In this document: piece after piece, positions 6,656 through 9,778 of the stretch | How the letters are laid out: each line of letters opens with the position of its first letter | How positions within the stretch are numbered: the first letter of the stretch is position 1 | Source: Nitrospirae bacterium RIFCSPHIGHO2_01_FULL_66_17 | Lineage (GTDB): Bacteria; Nitrospirota; Nitrospiria; 2-01-FULL-66-17 | DNA length: 9,778 nt | Assembly: GCA_001803875.1 (NCBI GenBank) | Contig: MHEO01000053.1 | Coordinates: 1 to 9,778, forward strand | Direction of reading: 5' to 3' | Program-made: the position numbers and the translations under genes | Notes under the pieces: model-generated | What the model was told of the DNA's origin: nothing | Databases searched by the model: none | Seen by the model: only the letters and a program-made list of their open reading frames with translations

Positions 6656-7572
6656 CTGACCGGCGCCTCTAGGATGCTCAGCGTCGCGCCCTCCACCGCA
6701 GCGCGGACGCCGAACGGCAAGGTCACGTTGGTGCCGCCGTGGCCGGAGGGAAAATCGTAGAGGATGGGGCACGGCAGGTCGGCCAGGACGTCGCGGATCA
6801 CGTCCTCCAGCGTGTAGAGCTCCTGCGGCGAGGGATGGCAGTCCGGCATCAGCCCGAACACGACCGCCCGCACCCCCTCGAACTTCCCCACCTGCTTGAG
6901 GTAGGTCAGCATCCGGTCGATCCGATACGGCGGTTCATTGATGTCTTCCAAAAACAGGATCGCGTCCTCGGTCTGGATTTCATACGGCGTCCCGATCGTC
7001 TGGCACACGAGCGAGAGGCAGCCGCCGGTCAGGATGCCCTCGCCGCTGCCGCCCTTGAGCACCTTGACGCCCGTGACGTCGATCGGGCCGGGCGGCGTGG
7101 TGGCGCCCAGAATGCGGACGAATTCGCCGTTCGTCGTCGGCGACGAGTACTTGCCGAAATTGGGGCTGACCATCGGCCCGTGGAACGTCACCAGGTGGCA
7201 GGCGCTCCGCAGGAAGTGGAGGAGCAAGGTGAGGTCGCTGCTGCCCACGAAGATCTTCGGCGACCGGGCGAGCGCCTTGGCATCCAGCAGGGGGATGACC
7301 CGCGAGGTCCCGTACCCGCCGCGGGCGGCCACCACGGCCTTGACCTCGGGGTTCGCGAACATCTCGGCGAGATCCGCCGCGCGCTCCTCGTCTCGACCCG
7401 CGAGGTAGCGCGCGCTCTGGTACAGCGACCGGCCCAGCGCCACACGGAATCCCATCTCTTCGAGGCGGCGCACGCCGTTGCCCAGGTCCTCGGCCTTGAC
7501 CACGCCCGCCGGCGCGACCACGCCGATCAGGTCCCCCTTTTTGAGGGCCGGCGGTTTACGAAGCGGCTTCAT
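6652..7572 (-). CDS. ldcA: LD-carboxypeptidase (muramoyltetrapeptide carboxypeptidase, peptidase S66)
   Basis: Cytoplasmic serine peptidase that removes the terminal D-Ala from recycled murein tetrapeptides. It yields the L-Ala-D-Glu-mDAP tripeptide, which Mpl can reuse. The 306-residue length is typical of family S66. The N-terminal GDLIGVVAPAG and the AARGGYGTSRV segment (83-92) are characteristic. The catalytic triad is Ser112 in VGSSDLT, Glu209 in LFLEDINE and His278 in SGHGGTN, aligned by motif with the Ser-Glu-His triad of Pseudomonas LdcA. No signal peptide is seen, as expected for the recycling enzyme. Its ATG overlaps the mpl stop as ATGA, so translation is probably coupled to mpl and the two share a transcript. 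Its TAG stop overlaps that of the convergent FN3 gene. Confidence 0.95.
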   Translation of the reverse strand: MKPLRKPPALKKGDLIGVVAPAGVVKAEDLGNGVRRLEEMGFRVALGRSLYQSARYLAGRDEERAADLAEMFANPEVKAVVAARGGYGTSRVIPLLDAKALARSPKIFVGSSDLTLLLHFLRSACHLVTFHGPMVSPNFGKYSSPTTNGEFVRILGATTPPGPIDVTGVKVLKGGSGEGILTGGCLSLVCQTIGTPYEIQTEDAILFLEDINEPPYRIDRMLTYLKQVGKFEGVRAVVFGLMPDCHPSPQELYTLEDVIRDVLADLPCPILYDFPSGHGGTNVTLPFGVRAAVEGATLSILEAPVS

Positions 7573-8984
7573 GCCGCCGGAGCCAGCGAGGCAACCGCCG
7601 CCAGCAATTTACTGTGGATGCCGTCAAATCCCCCGCTCGACATCACGCACACCAGATCGCCCGGCGCCAACTGCGGGGCGATCGTCCGCACGATGTCGTC
7701 GGCGGTGGGCAGCAGCGCGGCGTGCACGCCACGGCGCCCGAGATCGGCGATCAGGCGCGCGGCGTCGAGCCGCTCGGCCTCGGGGAGCTTGTCGGAGGCG
7801 AACGGCTTGACGAGAATCACCCGGTCGGCCAGATCGAACGCCTCGGCGAACGCGTCCTGAAACACGCGGCGGCGGCTGGTCGCCGAGCGCGGCTCGAAGA
7901 TCGCCCAGAGTTGACGCGACGGGTATCCCATCTTGATCCCGGCCAGGGTTTCGCGGATGGCGGTCGGATGGTGGGCGAAGTCGTCCATGATGATGACGTC
8001 GCGCACCGTCCCCACGATCTCCTGGCGGCGCTTGATCCCCTCGAACGTCTCAAACCCCGCCGCGATCTGGCCGGGCGTCAGGCCCGCGTGGTGCGCGGCG
8101 CCGACAACCGCGAGCGCGTTCATCACGTTGTGCCGGCCGAGCAGCGGGAGGCGGAACGCGCCGTAGGGCTTCCCCGCGCGCCGGACGTCGAACATCATCC
8201 TGCCGTCCTCGGCCCGGAGGCGCTCGGCCGTCCATTCCCCGCCCGGCTCGAACCCGTACCGCTCGACCAGGCACCCCGCGCGCGCCGCCACCGACGCGAC
8301 CGTCGTATCGCCGTCCGCGGCGAGCAGCAGGCCGTCGCGCGGGATCAGCCCCACGAACGCGGTGAACGCCGATACGACGTGGTCGAGATCGCGGTAGATG
8401 TCGGCGTGGTCGAACTCGACGCTGGTGAGGATCGCGGTGCGGGGGCGGTAGTGCAGGAACTTGGGGCCCTTGTCGAAGAAGGCGGTGTCGTACTCGTCGC
8501 CCTCCACCACGACGTGCTCCCCCTTGCCCAGCCGATAATTGCCATCGAAGTTTTTGGCCCACCCGCCGATCATCGCGCTGGGATCGCGCCCCGCCGCGGT
8601 CAGCACCCACGCGAGCAGCGCGCTCGTCGTCGTCTTGCCGTGGGTGCCGGCCACCACCATCGCGTGCCGGTCGCCGATGAAGAACTCCGCGAGCGCCTGG
8701 GGGAACGACCGGTAGGGCAGGCCCCGCTCCAGCATCGCGACCACTTCGGGGTTGGTCTTGGACACGGCGTTGCCGACCACGACCAGGTCCGCGCCGTCGA
8801 GGTGCTCGGGCCGAAACCCCGAGTAGGGCACGATCCCCCGCGAGGCGAGCCAGGTACTCATCGGCGGGTAGACGTTGAGGTCCGATCCCGTGACGTGGTA
8901 GCCCGAGGCCTTGAGCAGGCCGGCGAGCGACCCCATCCCGGTGCCGCACACGGCGATGAGGTGGATGTGACGGATGGGCGCCAT
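7569..8984 (-). CDS. mpl: UDP-N-acetylmuramate:L-alanyl-gamma-D-glutamyl-meso-diaminopimelate ligase
   Basis: Murein-recycling Mur ligase that joins recovered L-Ala-D-Glu-mDAP tripeptide to UDP-MurNAc with ATP, bypassing MurC, MurD and MurE. The 471-residue product is close to the length of E. coli Mpl. The N-terminal Rossmann region reads HIHLIAVCGTGMGSLAGL and then VTGSDLNVYPPMSTWL, a strong Mpl signature. The ATP P-loop is GTHGKTTT (113-120). EGDEYDTAFFDKGPKF (161-176) and EFDHADIY (190-197) separate it from MurC. GRHNVMNALAV and MDDFAHHPTAIRET lie further on. ATG 8984 is chosen because it matches the family N-terminus; upstream in-frame starts add a non-conserved stretch overlapping the neighbouring gene. 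There is no Shine-Dalgarno sequence; a promoter lies just upstream. The stop overlaps the ldcA start by 4 bases. Confidence 0.96.
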   Translation of the reverse strand: MAPIRHIHLIAVCGTGMGSLAGLLKASGYHVTGSDLNVYPPMSTWLASRGIVPYSGFRPEHLDGADLVVVGNAVSKTNPEVVAMLERGLPYRSFPQALAEFFIGDRHAMVVAGTHGKTTTSALLAWVLTAAGRDPSAMIGGWAKNFDGNYRLGKGEHVVVEGDEYDTAFFDKGPKFLHYRPRTAILTSVEFDHADIYRDLDHVVSAFTAFVGLIPRDGLLLAADGDTTVASVAARAGCLVERYGFEPGGEWTAERLRAEDGRMMFDVRRAGKPYGAFRLPLLGRHNVMNALAVVGAAHHAGLTPGQIAAGFETFEGIKRRQEIVGTVRDVIIMDDFAHHPTAIRETLAGIKMGYPSRQLWAIFEPRSATSRRRVFQDAFAEAFDLADRVILVKPFASDKLPEAERLDAARLIADLGRRGVHAALLPTADDIVRTIAPQLAPGDLVCVMSSGGFDGIHSKLLAAVASLAPAA

Positions 8985-8994
8985 CGGCGGCGTT

Positions 8995-9023
8995 ATTATA
9001 GGCGATGGGTCTGGCGTTGTCAC
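8995..9023 (-). promoter_or_regulatory. Promoter of mpl-ldcA, predicted leaderless or nearly so
   Basis: On the minus strand GTGACA (9018-9023, five of six -35 positions) is followed after exactly 17 bases by a perfect TATAAT (8995-9000). ATG 8984 lies only 10 bases past the -10 box, so transcription would start 0 to 5 bases before the initiator codon. The TGA inside GTGACA is the stop codon of the upstream DJ-1/PfpI gene. Confidence 0.7.
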
Positions 9024-9661
9024 GGCGCGGGCGGGGGGGCTCCCTCCTCTTCGCCGAGTTCCCGGGCCACGCGACGGGCCGCTGCGTCGCCCCACAGGCG
9101 GCCGATCAACGCGAGTCCGAGCCGGACGCCCCAGGTCCCGCTTCTCGCGGTCCACACCATGCCGGATTCGACCACGCCCGTCCCGCACGTGGTCACTCCT
9201 TCGAACCGGGCCAGTCGATCGAGGTATTTCCAGTGCGTCGTCGCCGCCTGTCCTGACAGCACACCGGCCTTCGCCAGGACGAACGAGCCGGTCCCGACCG
9301 CCGCCAGGCCGCGAACCTGCGCCGCCCGATCGTGGACGAACTCCCAAAGACCGCCCTCCTCCATCTCGGGAACCGTCGGCTCCCCGATTTCACCGGATCC
9401 CGGCACGATCAAGACGTCAAGGTCGGGGCACATGGTCAGATCGTAGTCGGGCAGGAAGCGAAGGCCGTTCGCGCCGTGGACGATCCCGGGCGTTCGCGTG
9501 ATCGCGAGGACGTGGGTCTCGGGCAGTTCCGGATCGCCGGTTTGGATCTGCAGGCGGCGCATCGCCGCGAAAACGGCGTACGGCGCGGCGAAATCAAGCT
9601 CCTCCACGCCGTGAAACAGGACGATCCCGACCACGCAGGTCCGGACCGGGGGATCAGTCAT
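9020..9661 (-). CDS. DJ-1/PfpI (GATase1-like) family protein lacking the usual catalytic cysteine
   Basis: A stand-alone 213-residue DJ-1/PfpI domain, closest by eye to the isonitrile hydratase (InhA) and AraC-associated amidase-like branch. Visible landmarks are VGIVLFHGVEELDFAAPYAVF (9-31 in part), the DLDVLIVPGSGEIG strand-turn (80-93) and the nucleophile-elbow segment AAVGTGSFVLAKAGVLSG (120-137), followed by ATTHWKYLDRLARFEGV. In this branch the elbow normally reads C-T-G-S/A; here the Cys is Gly123, while the next Thr and the early Asp23 are kept. There is no helix-turn-helix domain. Isonitrile hydratase or protease activity is therefore doubtful, and a binding or degenerate role is possible. 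ATG 9661 overlaps the end of the kelch gene by 8 bases, and the stop overlaps the mpl -35 box. The substrate is unknown. Confidence 0.85.
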   Translation of the reverse strand: MTDPPVRTCVVGIVLFHGVEELDFAAPYAVFAAMRRLQIQTGDPELPETHVLAITRTPGIVHGANGLRFLPDYDLTMCPDLDVLIVPGSGEIGEPTVPEMEEGGLWEFVHDRAAQVRGLAAVGTGSFVLAKAGVLSGQAATTHWKYLDRLARFEGVTTCGTGVVESGMVWTARSGTWGVRLGLALIGRLWGDAAARRVARELGEEEGAPPPAP

Positions 9662-9778
9662 CGCGCCATGCGCGCACGCTCGCCATCACCGACCGATCCG
9701 CCGCCCACCCGCCGACGAGGTACAACCGCCCGTCGAGCACGGCGACGCCCATCGCCGCGCGGGGCTCGGGCAGCGCGG
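9654..9778 (-). CDS. Kelch-repeat protein, C-terminal fragment (5' end outside window)
   Basis: The last 41 codons of a gene that enters from the right edge. They read PEPRAAMGVAVLDGRLYLVG, then GWAADRSVMASVRAW and a short RDD end. The pattern (Arg, then a hydrophobic strand, D-G-R-L-Y-L-V-G-G, and a later Val and Trp) is that of a kelch blade in a beta-propeller. Such domains usually bind proteins or glycans, and in bacteria many are exported; nothing here shows which. The TGA stop (9654-9656) lies inside the first codons of the DJ-1/PfpI gene, so the two are probably co-transcribed and translationally coupled. Confidence 0.75.
   Translation of the reverse strand, partial: ALPEPRAAMGVAVLDGRLYLVGGWAADRSVMASVRAWRDD

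Noticed and set aside
8985..9347. Extended mpl start giving 592 residues
   Set aside because: The extension is Arg/Gly/Pro-rich, unlike any Mpl, and overlaps most of the end of the DJ-1 gene. The family N-terminus begins at ATG 8984.
7614..9446. Very long plus-strand open frame (610 codons) opposite mpl and the DJ-1 gene
   Set aside because: Its translation is low-complexity and rich in Arg, His and Pro with no family motif, while the opposite strand encodes clear Mpl and DJ-1 proteins. It is a GC-rich antisense artefact.

Overview
This is a GC-rich bacterial chromosomal segment. It has ordinary housekeeping genes (tRNA-Cys, hisS), two peptidoglycan-recycling genes (mpl, ldcA), a large c-di-GMP signalling protein, an exported FN3-repeat protein and two accessory genes. 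Mpl and an LD-carboxypeptidase together suggest a Gram-negative organism with meso-DAP peptidoglycan that recycles its murein. The GC content, multi-sensor GGDEF-EAL protein and C-run/G-run dispersed repeats would fit Nitrospirota, Methylomirabilota, a deltaproteobacterial lineage or similar. That is inference; the sequence does not settle the taxon. I see no phage, insertion sequence, CRISPR array or toxin-antitoxin signature.

Left region, minus strand (1-3067): one very long gene runs off the left edge. It encodes an N-terminal globin-coupled oxygen-sensor domain, three PAS domains, a GGDEF domain and an EAL domain. The cyclase and phosphodiesterase motifs both look intact. A candidate promoter lies about 100 bases upstream. 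Next comes a tRNA-Cys(GCA) on the minus strand (3264-3339) with a clear sigma70-type promoter.

Middle region, plus strand (3340-6655): the divergent gap between tRNA-Cys and hisS holds the tRNA promoter, three C-run/G-run hairpin repeats with an imperfect direct repeat of about 24 bases, and a good hisS promoter. hisS (3664-4926) is complete. It is followed directly by a secreted, probably lipid-anchored protein with FN3 and Ig-like repeats. Its signal peptide is readable in frame but has no normal start codon.

Right region, minus strand (6652-9778): the reading order is a kelch-repeat protein (partial), a DJ-1/PfpI family protein whose usual catalytic Cys is Gly, then mpl and ldcA. The kelch and DJ-1 genes overlap by 8 bases, and mpl and ldcA overlap by 4 (ATGA). 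mpl has its own promoter placed so close to its ATG that the mRNA would be leaderless or nearly so. LdcA trims recycled tetrapeptide to tripeptide and Mpl re-attaches that tripeptide to UDP-MurNAc, so the pair forms one short pathway. ldcA and the FN3 gene converge and share a CTAG at their stop codons.

Nothing here is a clear new defence or mobile system. The most interesting points are the globin-3xPAS-GGDEF-EAL sensor, the Cys-less DJ-1 protein, the start-codon problem of the FN3 lipoprotein, the near-leaderless mpl promoter and the switch-like repeat cluster.
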